A model generated the notes under the pieces. It saw only the letters and a program-made list of their open reading frames with translations. It was not told where the DNA came from and ran no database searches. A program made the position numbers and the translations under genes. A DNA stretch of 64,000 nucleotides from Tiliqua scincoides (lineage: Eukaryota > Chordata > Lepidosauria > Squamata > Scincidae): assembly GCF_035046505.1 (NCBI RefSeq), contig NC_089822.1, positions 111,617,307 to 111,681,306 of the forward strand, written 5' to 3'. This document shows, piece by piece, positions 38,401 through 47,086 of the stretch (positions within the stretch are counted from its first letter, which is position 1; each line of letters opens with the position of its first letter).

Positions 38401-39035
38401 CTTGGCAAAAAATTCACGTACTATAGGCGAGTATCTATGGTAATCTTTTAAACCAGTGATTCTCTAACTGTTCGTTCATGGCCCACCATTGGGTCACAAC
38501 CCCATTCTTGGTGGTTCACAAAACGTACAGTGTAGATTAGGTTATGTGCATCAAGGGTTAAACAACCTGTTACTTGTGGGTAATCCTGCTGCCCAATCAC
38601 CATTATAGCCACAGAAGCTTTAGCGGCTGGTAAAGTGGGTCCCAATGCTAAAAAGTTTGAGAACTACTGTTTTTAACAATTATTTTTTTCAGTGGGATTT
38701 ATTGCAGTTGGTCTGCACAAAGTCCTTCTTTGAAAGAATGACAGAGTACACAATTCTCTGAAACTCAGCACACAGACTTTAAAAAAAATCTAATGGAAAG
38801 GGATTTGGCAGACAGAAGGTGTGGGAACCTCTTACCGAAGGCACGAGTGCCCCTTTCAGCAGGAACTCCTTAATGATCTTGCTCCTGTGGGTAGTCCTGC
38901 TGGCTTCCTCCCGCAGCAGATCTCCAATAGCCACATGATAGAAATCATACTTGTTGGCCAGCCGGGCACATTGTATTGCCTTGCCACAACCTGGGCCTCC
39001 TATTATAAAGACAATGATGGCGGACTGCAGCTTCT
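32435..39035 (-). CDS. Adenylate kinase 1-like protein, four exons (N-terminal residues not included)
   Basis: Predicted nucleoside monophosphate kinase of the AK1/AK5 short type (ATP + AMP = 2 ADP). Exons, 5' to 3' on the minus strand: 39035-38836, 34783-34670, 34205-34011, 32515-32435, with donors GTAAGA, GTAAGT, GTAGGT and matching AG acceptors. They code 195 residues with no stop; AK1 is 194 aa. Family landmarks in order: P-loop GGPGCGKAIQ, AMP site GDLLREE, LVPS, GFFVEGFPREINQ, then the lid segment with GGRVDDHD, RHRLETHY and a short C-terminal helix. Catalytic Lys and the key Arg residues are kept, but the usual GKGT is GKAI, STGDLLR is AIGDLLR, and IDG[FY]PR is VEGFPR. It lies tail to tail with KHSRP. 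I know of no such gene at this place in human. Expression, activity and N-terminus are inferred. Confidence 0.85.
32635..32835 (+). repeat. MIR-like (CORE-type) SINE
   Basis: TTTGAATCTCACCTCGGCC resembles a box B region. It is followed by CTCTCAGCTCC...CTGCAATAAAG and a tail GAAGTGCATTGCACACTC...AAATGCTAAG, in MIR order. Diverged. Ends just past the AK1-like last exon (intron side). Confidence 0.5.
34330..34480 (-). mobile_element. Old CR1 3' fragment
   Basis: Reverse of the CR1 tail: AAAGAGCCTTACTGAAGTGG ... CCAGTTGAGTCCAGCATCCTG, diverged from the young copies. In the intron between the 34205 and 34670 exons of the AK1-like gene. Confidence 0.45.
35670..35960 (-). mobile_element. Old CR1 3' fragments
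   Basis: Two partial tails: CAGTATTCTGTTTCTCAGTAG near 35710 and AGCCCAGCTGGATCAGACC near 35925, both resembling the reverse of the CR1 3'UTR. Heavily changed; boundaries approximate. Confidence 0.4.
37425..37943. mobile_element. hAT-like MITE nested in a mariner-type element
   Basis: CAGCGGTTCCCAACCTGG at the left and AAGGTTGGGAACCACTG at the right are clear inverted termini. Flanking CAGTAAAA and CAGGAGAT agree at only 5 of 8 bases. Confidence 0.75.
38068..38160 (+). repeat. Fold-back repeat copy (GCAATCCTA family)
   Basis: GCTGCAACCCTTTTTACTC then CAGAAGTAGACCCACTG and GTGCATTGAATTTGTAGCCT; a diverged copy of the palindromic unit. Confidence 0.5.
38454..38669. mobile_element. hAT-like MITE, 216 bp, with target duplication
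   Basis: Starts CAGTGATTCTCTAACTG and ends AAAGTTTGAGAACTACTG. Flanks TTTTAAAC (38446-38453) and TTTTTAAC (38670-38677) match at 7 of 8. It inserted only 14 bases from the end of the mariner-type element and 167 bases from an AK1-like exon. Confidence 0.75.
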
Positions 39036-39093
39036 CTGAAGCAACAGAAAGAGAAAAAAGAGACACATGAGCCTGCTAGAAGGTACAAGAATA

Positions 39094-39320
39094 AGGGCGC
39101 AATCCTAACCCCTTATGTCAGTGCTTTCCAGCACTGGCATAGTGGTGCCAATGGGACATGTGCTGCATTCTGCAGTTGGGTATCACTCATGGAGGCCTCC
39201 TCAAAGGAAGGGAATGTTTGTTTCCTTACCTCAGAGCTGCATTGCCCTTATGTCAGTGCTGGAAAGCACTGACATAAGGACTGACATAAGCACTGACATA
39301 AGGGGTTAGGATTGCGCCCT
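39094..39320. mobile_element. MITE with ~43-bp inverted termini
   Basis: Begins AGGGCGCAATCCTAACC, continuing CCTTATGTCAGTGCTTTCCA; the right side carries the exact reverse complement of both blocks. A short repeated ACTGACATAAG segment is added on the right. Near-perfect arms indicate a young copy. It starts 59 bases upstream of the AK1-like exon acceptor at 39036. Confidence 0.8.
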
Positions 39321-39532
39321 AAAAGTACAATATAGAGCCCTACTATGAAGCAAAACAGGTGACTGCTTCAGGCTGAGGGTATGAGACCCTTCATATGAGG
39401 GTATTGAGGGCGTTCTCTTTAATCGCATCGGGAGGCAGTTTGTTGAATCATCCCTATGCATGAACTGATGAACCTTCTTTACATATGACATCTATAGCTA
39501 GAGGTGTTTGGAAACAGTGATATTTATCTTAC

Positions 39533-39548
39533 TCACAGGAAAGCCCAT
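39533..39548 (-). CDS. Candidate first coding exon of the AK1-like gene
   Basis: The exon at 39035 begins with two bases of a split codon, so a short upstream exon ending in phase 1 is needed, as in AK1 (which starts MEEKLKK). On the minus strand an ATG at 39548, with A at -3 and G at +4, codes MGFPV plus one base, followed by donor GTAAGA at 39532. Joined, it would read MGFPVKKLQSA. An alternative at 42292-42257 (MAPYLSPEQNFQ, donor CAG/GTAAGA) ends in phase 0 and fits only if the next acceptor is used two bases later. Confidence 0.3.
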
Positions 39549-40572
39549 TGTGTTCATTAAGACTTGGCTATAACCCTATCTTACTCACCAGAAACAAACA
39601 CCTCTCTACCTATAACTTGCAGACTGCTATAGAATAGCCCAGAACACAGCCACCTCATTCTGCATTGTGTGTAGAACACATCTAACCTTACTATAAAGAT
39701 ATAATTTCATGGAGAACAGATTTGTTGATCACTGGATCACGTATCACATTCTGCAGTAGGTTTCGTTATATTTGACCGTGTGTAAATGGAGGTGGTATTT
39801 TTAGTGATCTCTCATTTATATGTATTTCTTTTTCTACTTAAATGATAGAACATGTAGAACACTTGATAAGTCTCTATGAAGCAAAACAGGTGACTGCTTC
39901 AGGCTGTAGATTTTGGGTGCCATTAAGACCACAAAACAGATTGGACCTGTCACGGACAACAAATCACTGTGCTCTGCTTGCTTCACTCCCTTTAGCCTTT
40001 TTACAGTACCTTTTATGTTGATAGCCCTGGGAACATACCTTTGCACCAAGACATACCTGCTTTCTTCAGTTGCAGAGTTCATTTTCCTGGAGCCTATCCT
40101 ACAATATTGGGGCTCTACAATAATCCTATACAATATTGGGGCTATAGCACCTAAAGCCAGTTCAACCACAGGCAGCAAGGATGGAACCATTCCAACCACA
40201 GAAAAAGACTATGACAGAAACATGTATTACACTGTAGCATCCAGTGGAAAGCCCATGCTCCAAGACTTAACCAATACTCAAAGCAATGTCAAGAAGAGCC
40301 TAAATCCTAAGCTGTCCCCCACTACCAGTACATACTGTGAACTCTAGTTAAATAACAGACTCTATATTCCTTCCTGAATTCTTATTCCCATCTCTGGGGG
40401 ACCACTGTATGGAGTACAGAGCACTCCCTAAATTACAGAAGTTGGCCATTCCTGCTCTAGAGGGGTATGTATGTACATAGAAAGTCACCTTACAGTGAGT
40501 CACACTCTTGGTCCAACCAGCTCGATATTGTCATCACGTCCCCAAGGTTTTAGGAACTTTTCTCCACCCTAC

Positions 40573-40856
40573 CTGGCAGTGGCATCACTAGGGTTGTGTG
40601 AGTGATCAGTATGTCACCACCATGATGGACCAGCTCCCATGCAGCAGGCAGGGCACCACCCTAGGTGGTGGGTGTGGTGATGCACCATTGCCCCACCCCT
40701 GCTAGTTTTTTGGCCATAACCTTTTATGGAGTAGAGATATTTCAGCTAGGTTTGTTTCATTGCGCTCTGCATGAAATTACACACCAAATGATATATAACA
40801 CAATATTATTTGAAAATACTATGATTAAAAAAATTTTGGTCAGTGGTGGTGTCACC
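40573..40856. mobile_element. Possible MITE with CAGTGGTGTCAC-type ends
   Basis: CAGTGGCATCACTAGGG at the left. At the right end GTCAGTGGTGGTGTCACCCC contains the reverse complement of the terminus only in part. Similar terminal words are seen at 20491-20562. Confidence 0.35.
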
Positions 40857-40924
40857 CCCCTGTGAGTGTCATCTGGTGCAGCTGGTACCCCCTTCTGATG
40901 CTGTCAGAAGGTCTCCAGTTCAAA

Positions 40925-41035
40925 AGGTATCACTCATTCATTCCACTGCTACCTGGGGATACTATGAACCGGAGACCTTCTGGATTCAGTAGATATGTTC
41001 TACCTCTGAGCTATGGTTACAAGTGCATGTCGTGT
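40925..41035 (-). repeat. tRNA-derived SINE head, reverse orientation
   Basis: GAACCGGAGACCTTCTGGAT and CTACCTCTGAGCTATGG are the reverse of box B and box A of the tRNA-type SINE found at 2003 and 51037. Confidence 0.6.
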
Positions 41036-42363
41036 AGGAGAAATTAGTCTCAGCAGCTGTTAGCCTTCAGGTTCTGCTTCTACTTTTTCTGCTCTATTAG
41101 CCAGTTCTCCCCCCCCCCCCCGACTTCATTCCGCCTAGATACATGTTTGGAGGAAATTTATACATGGTTATCTCAAGATATTTTAGAGCTTGAGGTTGAA
41201 AATCGAAATGGCAACTCCTCCCTCACAAATTAACACAGAGCACAATCCACAGGAAATTCTCCTTTATAGTTCCAGTTGAAACAGATGGGAGCTATAAGAG
41301 AGCACTGCTGTTATGAGTGTAAAGATGAGGCCTACTCCAGAACGGATGGAGTACCTGAAAGCTATACCATCAGGTTAATGTACTAGTATTATTTTCTGCA
41401 GGCCAGGTAATCTAAAATTCATTCCTGTCACAAATCTTCAAGCTAGTCTCCCCCCTTTCTTTGCATTTAGCATCCAAAATTTAAACCTGTAATCTTTGAA
41501 TACAGATCGAATTTTCTAATGAGTATATATTTTTTTGTTCCACTCAACTCTCTAAACTTTGTTTCATTAAGGGGTGGTAGAATAGAAGACAGGCAGGTCT
41601 GATGTTCAATCCAGCAGTATGTTGGATGTTCTGGCAGGCAGGTCTGATGTTCTCCTCAGCAAGCCCCATTCAGATGAACCAGAATTCTCATGAGGCTCAT
41701 ACAGAACTTTGTGGTAGAGCATTTCAGGAGCATGCCATTTACTCCCCAAGAACAGGGTGCAAAACCCACAGGAAGCCTGTGAACTAGCATGTAAGCTGAT
41801 AGATTATTTCAAAAGCCCATGGAATACCCAAAACAGGAAGAGATATAACCAACTACCTTTCAGTTCAAGTTTCAGTGGCTTGGTGGTTTGGGGCAGGCTG
41901 CTCTGGCAAATTCCCATCCTCAACTCAGGGGACCCCCAGGCATTGGTCTGGTAAGCTTGAACTCCTGTACTCCTAAGATCTGGCCATTTCCACTTGGCTG
42001 ACATGTGACTTCCCATGAGCTGTCTTTCTGATGTCACAGATATATGATGTCAAGGACTTTCTGGTCTGAGGCAGCCAAAGCTGGCATAGGCAAATTTGTT
42101 TTTGTAGTGGAACAGTTGTTATGGTCTTACTAAGGGCAACAGAGAATGGAGGTGAAGGAAGTCTTAGCATACCGGAATCAAGAAACTGGCATTCCACTCA
42201 CTTCAAGCCTTAGGGTTCAATTTGGTATTTAAGAAAAAAAAATTGAAATTTCTTACCTGAAAATTTTGTTCTGGGGAGAGGTAGGGGGCCATTTCTCCCC
42301 TTCCTTTGCCTGTGTGAGGACCAAGTCCTGACATAAGTACATAAGGAATTCCACAGACTATAA

Positions 42364-42563
42364 CAGCAATTTTCAACCTTTTTCATCTCTTGGCACACTA
42401 ACAAGGTGCTAAAATGGTCAAGACACACCATCGGTTTTTGGCACACCCTCTGCTGGTAGGGGGCTCAAATCCACCAATTGCTCTATTAATAAATGACTCA
42501 CCCCAAAGTCCTATGGCACATCTGCGGACCAGTGTGCCACGGCACATTGGTTGAAAATCACTG
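42364..42563. mobile_element. hAT-like MITE, 200 bp, with target duplication
   Basis: CAGCAATTTTCAACCTTTTT at the left, GGTTGAAAATCACTG at the right. Flanks GACTATAA (42356-42363) and GAATATAA (42564-42571) match at 7 of 8. Contains the repeated GGCACAC words typical of this MITE group. Confidence 0.75.
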
Positions 42564-42735
42564 GAATATAAGAAGAGCTCTGCTGGATCAGGCCAAAGGC
42601 CCATCTAGTCCAGCTTCCTGTATTTCACAGTGGCCCACCAAATGCTTCAGGAAGCACACAAAACAACAAGACACAACCTGAATCCTGGTGCCCTCCTCTG
42701 TATCTGGCACTCGGAGGTAGCCTACTGCTAAAACC
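42564..42735 (-). mobile_element. CR1 LINE 3' fragment
   Basis: AGCTCTGCTGGATCAGGCC ... AGTCCAGCTTCCTGTATTTC ... CCTGGTGCCCTCC, the reverse of the CR1 3'UTR, directly beside a hAT-like MITE. Confidence 0.8.
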
Positions 42736-43550
42736 GCCTCTAAAACTCCCTGACAAGGGAGATAGGGGAAGGAAAAGGAAAAGAAGTAGAAACAATGTCA
42801 AGAAATACACTGAGCAACAGAGCTCACATAATTTGCTTTCTTCTCTAACAAATGAAGCGTTGGTCTGGGGGCAGGATGCCCTCTTCAGTAGGAGGAGACC
42901 ACGCTTTGGATTGGCCCTGCCTCCTATTAGTAGGAGGGGCATCTCCCAAAGGGTCAGGAATTATCCCCTTCCTCTACCAGAGAACATAACAATTGGTACC
43001 ACCAGTGTTTGCAACCAGAGAAGAAAATACCTCTCTATTTTTATCAGTAACGAAAAGGAAAAGCTGAAGTTTGGATTTGATAAATGCTAGCTTTGAGCAA
43101 TACAAGGAACAATAGGGTGAGTGCAGAGATACTCTCAAGTGGAATATTAGCCTTATGGGAGCAACTACAGCCTTGGCCTCCTTCAGCTGCTTTTCATCTG
43201 CACGTTTTAGTTCCATTTTCTGTTTTGCCTGCTTAGAGAACTATTTAATCCCCAGTTCTTTCTTCTGAACTTGGCCCTTCTATAAGAGCTTATTTATGTG
43301 ATCCACCCTGTATACAGAAAACTGAAAATGTGCAAAATGTCTTTGTGAAAAAGGAGACTGATTTTATTTCAGGACATCCCCACAATGGCACCACAAAACT
43401 GGTCACAAAGAGTGCATACACTTCAAAGACATGGAATTGCCTGCCAGCTGTGAGCCGCCGCGCCCCCCCCCCCACTTCAGCAGACTATAGCCTCTCCCAT
43501 CCTTGTCCAGATTTTCCTTGCATTATATTGTCATAGTAGTTATACTATAG

Positions 43551-43869
43551 CAGGGGTGGAAAATTGCAGCTTGTGAGCCATATGCAGCTCTGACCTATAC
43601 TGTAATGTGTAAATACATTAGCTGAGCTCTTTGTGCATCACAATTAATATAAAAGACAAATAAGAAATTTTCAAGTTTTATAATTATTTACAGGCATAAA
43701 ATGAGAGTCCACTGGATTAGAACACTAATTTAATGCTCATGGTGAGTAAATATATTTTAAAATTTAAATGCTCCTTAAATATTGCCCTCAAAATATCTCT
43801 CCTGCGGCTCTCAAACACCTGAAGTTTAACTTATGTGCCTTTTACGTTAAGCAAGTTTGGCCATGCCTT
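43551..43869. mobile_element. hAT-like MITE with target duplication
   Basis: CAGGGGTGGAAAATTGCAGC at the left and GCAAGTTTGGCCATGCCTT at the right. Flanks TACTATAG and TACTATAT agree at 7 of 8. Interior AT-rich, noncoding. Confidence 0.6.
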
Positions 43870-44023
43870 TACTATATAAATATCAGAGAAATTTGATCTG
43901 AAATCCCTTGAGCTAGTTCAAACTTGGAATCTTCACATTAAGACACACATTTGTGTATCAAGTAGAAAGCAAACAGAGGTAAACAGTTAAGTAAAAGACA
44001 TATGGTATTTCACCCAGAGAGGT

Positions 44024-44030
44024 GTGTGTG

Positions 44031-44065
<35 letters not shown>
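44024..44065 (+). repeat. GT/GA microsatellite
   Basis: A short GTGTGTGTG run passes into about 16 GA units, abutting the head of a SINE. Confidence 0.9.
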
Positions 44066-44067
<2 letters not shown>

Positions 44068-44235
44068 AGTATGCTAGCCTTGGACCAGCAGACCTGAGTT
44101 CAAATGTCTGCTCAGTCTTGAAGCCTTGCCAAGTTCTCAGTTTAGCCTGCCTCTCAGAGTTGCTGTGATTATTAATCCCTGCATATACTGCGCTGAGCAA
44201 GTAGGGGGAAGGAAGACATTAAAATGTAATTAACA
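44066..44235 (+). repeat. tRNA-derived SINE
   Basis: GAGTTCAAATGTCTGCTCAG is the box B region. It is followed by CTTGCCAAGTTCTCAG, CTCTCAGAGTTGCTGTGAT and TGCGCTGAGC, in the order of a common squamate SINE. Confidence 0.65.
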
Positions 44236-44329
44236 AAATAAAAAGCTCCTAACCTCTCAGTTATTACATTCTTCCCTCTGACACACTACCCAAAATTAAC
44301 CATTAGTTCTACCACTAATGGGATTAATC

Positions 44330-44667
44330 CAATGTTTCTCAACCAGTGGTACTAGTACCACCAGTGGCACTGGAGGTAGTGTACAGTGGTACTCATGGGA
44401 CCCCCAGATGCCTGCCGCCTGACAGTGAGACTAGAAATGCAACATGACAAACACTGGTTGGAGGCTCAGCTTGGCAGGCAGAGCTCCAGTGTGTGCTTTT
44501 TGCATGCTCAAAAAACACCGCCCTGAGCTGGTGTTTGTTACACTGTGTCTGGCCTCCCACTCCAAAAGTAACTGGTGATGCCATCATTGCCAATGTCTTC
44601 TGGTGGCACTTCCAATAGGCAGATGATGCAAACTGGTACAGCAGAGGACAAATGTTGAGAAACGCTG
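44330..44667. mobile_element. hAT-like MITE (sister of 47087-47446)
   Basis: CAATGTTTCTCAACCAGTGG at the left, AAATGTTGAGAAACGCTG at the right; flanks GATTAATC and GATTAGGC share 6 of 8. Shares body sequence (TGGTACT...GGGACC, AACTGGTGATG) with 47087-47446. Confidence 0.75.
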
Positions 44668-44696
44668 GATTAGGCCACAATCCTATCCATACTTTC

Positions 44697-45410
44697 TTTT
44701 ATTTTTTTATTTAATTTTTTAAATATTTTTCAAAAGCAAATATAAACAAACACACAACACAAAAAAACAAAAAAACATAACACTTACACAAAAGAGGGTG
44801 CCAGAAATCATATATCATCATATATTGCTAAAACTAATAAATCATTACATATCTTAATCAATTTCCTCTTCTAAATTTACCTCTTAATATCATTTTTCAT
44901 TCATCCATCTATCATATCAAATTATATATATATATAATACTATATAATACTATATAATCTAAATGCCCTATCATATATTTCTAAAACTTCATTTTCAACC
45001 AAGCATAAAAAGGTTTCCATTGCTCAATTTGTGTCGGTTTTTGTTGGTGATCCAAAATTTCTGAAAGTCTGTCAATTTCCACCACATTCATTATTTTCTT
45101 TCTATTCTTCCTCACTCTCCATGGAACATATCTCAAAATTTTAACTTTATTGTCATCCACTATCCATTCCTTTTCCTGTGAGGCCTTCAGTAATTTATCT
45201 CTGTAAAAGGTCCTGATGAATTTCACATAAGTTTCTTTTGGTAATTCGTGTTTTCTCAGATAAAAAGTGCTCACTCTTCTCACTGGATCCAGTTCTTTAA
45301 ATATCTCCCTTCTATCAGGATGTATCAGTCCCTTCTAATATTAATCTGGCAATCTGTATCTTCTCCTTTCTCTTCTGGTATATTTTGTATCCTCACCCTT
45401 TGGACTTTCG
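44697..45410 (-). mobile_element. L1-related fragment carrying ORF1-like sequence next to its tail
   Basis: Read on the minus strand, a frame (45283-44981) gives FIRTFYRDKLLKASQEKE and KVKILRYVPWRVRKNRKKI, the pattern of the L1 ORF1 C-terminal domain. Only about 280 bases later the element ends in an A-rich tail with ATTTGCTTTTGAAAAAT. A full L1 would have ORF2 (about 3.8 kb) between them. The tail resembles that of the L1 at 55090. Confidence 0.55.
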
Positions 45411-45414
45411 CTGT

Positions 45415-45480
45415 ATATCCTATCCACACTTTCCTGGGAGTAAACTCCATTGACTACAATGGGACTTACTTCTGAGTAGA
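45415..45480 (+). repeat. Fold-back repeat copy (GCAATCCTA family)
   Basis: ATCCTATCCACACTTTCCTG ... CATTGACTACAATGGGACTT ... TTCTGAGTAGA; the reverse of the unit at 45968. Confidence 0.7.
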
Positions 45481-45659
45481 AGGGTTGGGCTGGGCTCTAA
45501 TGCTAATAACCCCAATGCAAAGGCTTAAAGGTGCTTCATAATGACGTAGCCAAAGAAGAGCAACATAAAAATGCTTGTAAACAAAGGAATAAATGGAGGT
45601 TATTTCCTCCTCCTCCTCTCCCCAAAGTACATGTCAGCCTGAAGGCCACACTGGAGGGG

Positions 45660-45860
45660 CACAGTTGCCATGGCACTCCAGGAGCCACTCACTTCCGGGC
45701 AAAAGTTGCTATCGTTTCTGCTCAAGCTGTGGAATCTTCCGCAGCCAAAGAGATAGCACGTTGCGCACAACTAGAAATTCCGGCTCCAGTTAGTCTCCCC
45801 CAGGGGGAAAGTGGTGGAAGAGCAAAGAATCGGTGAAGGAAAGAAAGCAACGCAGAAGGA
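45660..45860 (-). promoter_or_regulatory. Candidate promoter / noncoding first exon for the AK1-like gene
   Basis: A locally CpG-richer block on the far side of the AK1-like gene. On the minus strand it has an ETS-like CCGGAA abutting a perfect donor, GTGAGT (45692-45687), so an untranslated exon ending at 45693 is possible. The + strand reads GTTGCCATGGCAC at 45664-45676, very close to the palindromic RFX X-box, and a second half site GTTGCT follows near 45706. Its use by the AK1-like gene is inference. Confidence 0.35.
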
Positions 45861-45967
45861 GCTGCACTGCTTGGAGAGAAGGACACAGTGCTGAGTATTT
45901 TGTGACTTTTAAGAGTTTGGAGCCCATTTCCCCCCCCCCTAAGGGAAAATTTGAATTGTTGAGGTTA

Positions 45968-46233
45968 AGAACCCAATCCTATGCATGTCTACTCAGAAGT
46001 AAGACCTATTGTAGTCAATGGGGCTTGCTCCCAGGAAAGTGTGGATAGGATTGCAGCCTCACAGCCCAACCTATGCCTGTCTACTCAGGCCCATTATAGT
46101 CAATGGGGCTTACTCCCAGGAAAGTGTGGGTGGGATTGCAGCCTCACAGCCCAACCTATGTCCGTCTACTCAGAAGTCAGGCCCATTGTAGTCAATGGGG
46201 CTTACTCCCAGGAAAGTGTGGATAGGATTGCAA
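45968..46233 (+). repeat. Three tandem copies of the ~85-bp fold-back repeat
   Basis: Copies at about 45968-46059, 46066-46141 and 46148-46233, each with CTACTCAG...CCATTGTAGTCAATGGGG, GCTTACTCCCAGGAAAGTGT and GG(A/T)(T/G)(A/G)GGATTGCA. The middle copy lacks the AGAAGTAAG segment. The unit can fold on itself through CCCATTG/CAATGGG and AAGTAAG/CTTACTC. It lies about 350 bases upstream of the GTF2F1 first exon. The repeat also opens spurious reading frames. Confidence 0.85.
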
Positions 46234-46439
46234 CCCAAGTCGATTAGGTCTTCTTTTGGGGGGTGAAAGCCACAATGCTTTCCAAAACGCTACAGCTGAA
46301 GTCCTGCCAGCCTGCACTTGTGAGCTTTCTGCACAGATGAACGAGGTAGGAATTCATCAGGTGAAGCCGTCCTCTTCTCTGCTTGTCAAGTGGGATTTAA
46401 AAGCACAGAAGAAGCTCTTGAGCTTACATTTTGCTGGGG

Positions 46440-46622
46440 TGGAGCAGTGTGATTTCTAAGCCCTGCGACGAAAGGGGCTCCATCCCAGACTCTTGCCCCG
46501 CACATGGAGGATCCCGCTGAGCATCATCGGAAACGGGAAGTCGCTGTAGAGAACTGTATCCCTTAGTTTCAGCCAGGGTTGACGCGTGCGCAGTGGGGAA
46601 ACTCAGCATTTGTCTGCTGAGG
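46440..46622 (+). promoter_or_regulatory. GTF2F1: GTF2F1 promoter and noncoding exon 1 (putative)
   Basis: No TATA box is visible. An ETS-like CGGGAAGTCG lies near 46535 and an NRF1-like ACGCGTGCGCAG at 46583-46594, typical of housekeeping promoters. CTGCTGAG/GTGAGAG gives a donor after 46622, which can splice to the acceptor TTTCAG before 47717. The start site is probably between about 46560 and 46610. A coding exon here is not needed, because the start codon lies in the next exon. Confidence 0.5.
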
Positions 46623-47086
46623 TGAGAGTGGAGGAGGTTAGCTGTAGTGCCAGACCCCTGTGTCGTGCCTACCAGCTGCCGCCCCCCCCCCCGCAAGAGG
46701 GGACCCAGGCGTTCGGGCACTGCTCTCCGCTCCCTCCCAGTTATCAGGGGACTGGGTGGGTGCTTGCTCCAAGCTCTCCCCACCTTCTCTGTCCTCTCTG
46801 CTTCCTCCTTCCAGAATGGAGTCTGGCACTGCACTGCCTGCTTCCCCAGCCCTGCACTTCTGTCCCCTTCCAAGCCAAAGCCGGGGGTGGCGCCAAAAGG
46901 GGTGGGTGTCATGAAGTCTTCCTCCCTTCAAAGCTCCCTGGCTGGAAGTTGCCACCCTGCCAGGGCATTCTCCTCCTGGAGCAGGGTGCAGAATGTGCAT
47001 GTGTACATGTGCAGTGCCATTCATATTGCCCTACTTTTGTTAAAAGTTCCTTCCAGAGGAGGGAGCTTTCTGCATCTGCTCTAGCG

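Larger units (their letters stand above)
37107..38440. mobile_element. mariner/Tc1-type MITE with TA duplication, interrupted by a hAT
   Basis: Left end CCGCAGATTCTCGCCTATA preceded by TA (37105-37106); right end TATAGGCGAGTATCTATGG followed by TA (38441-38442). The ends are inverted repeats with three or four mismatches. Inside lie a 519-bp hAT-like insertion (37425-37943) and a fold-back repeat (38068-38160), so the original element was much shorter. In the first intron downstream of AK1-like exon 38836. Confidence 0.75.
39549..42250. other. AK1-like upstream/intronic DNA
   Basis: No supported exon. Contains a possible AGTGGTGTCAC-ended MITE (40573-40856), a reversed SINE (40925-41035) and a C-run at 41108-41121. 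The rest shows nothing I can name. Confidence 0.35.

Noticed and set aside
42974-43216. Minus-strand frame starting MELKRADEKQLKEAK, possible exon or processed gene copy
   Set aside because: Only about 25 residues look protein-like. No donor follows, upstream reading is broken, and no family was recognised.
43280-43500. Plus-strand frame with HPHNGTTKLVTKSAYTSKTW
   Set aside because: Protein-like but no recognised family, no splice context and a C-run at its end; too little to call.
44024-44065. Short direct repeats considered as a CRISPR-like array
   Set aside because: Simple GT/GA microsatellite in a vertebrate genome; no spacers.
45981-46247. 88-residue frame with internal repeats
   Set aside because: Produced by the three tandem fold-back units; the peptide repeat is the DNA repeat.
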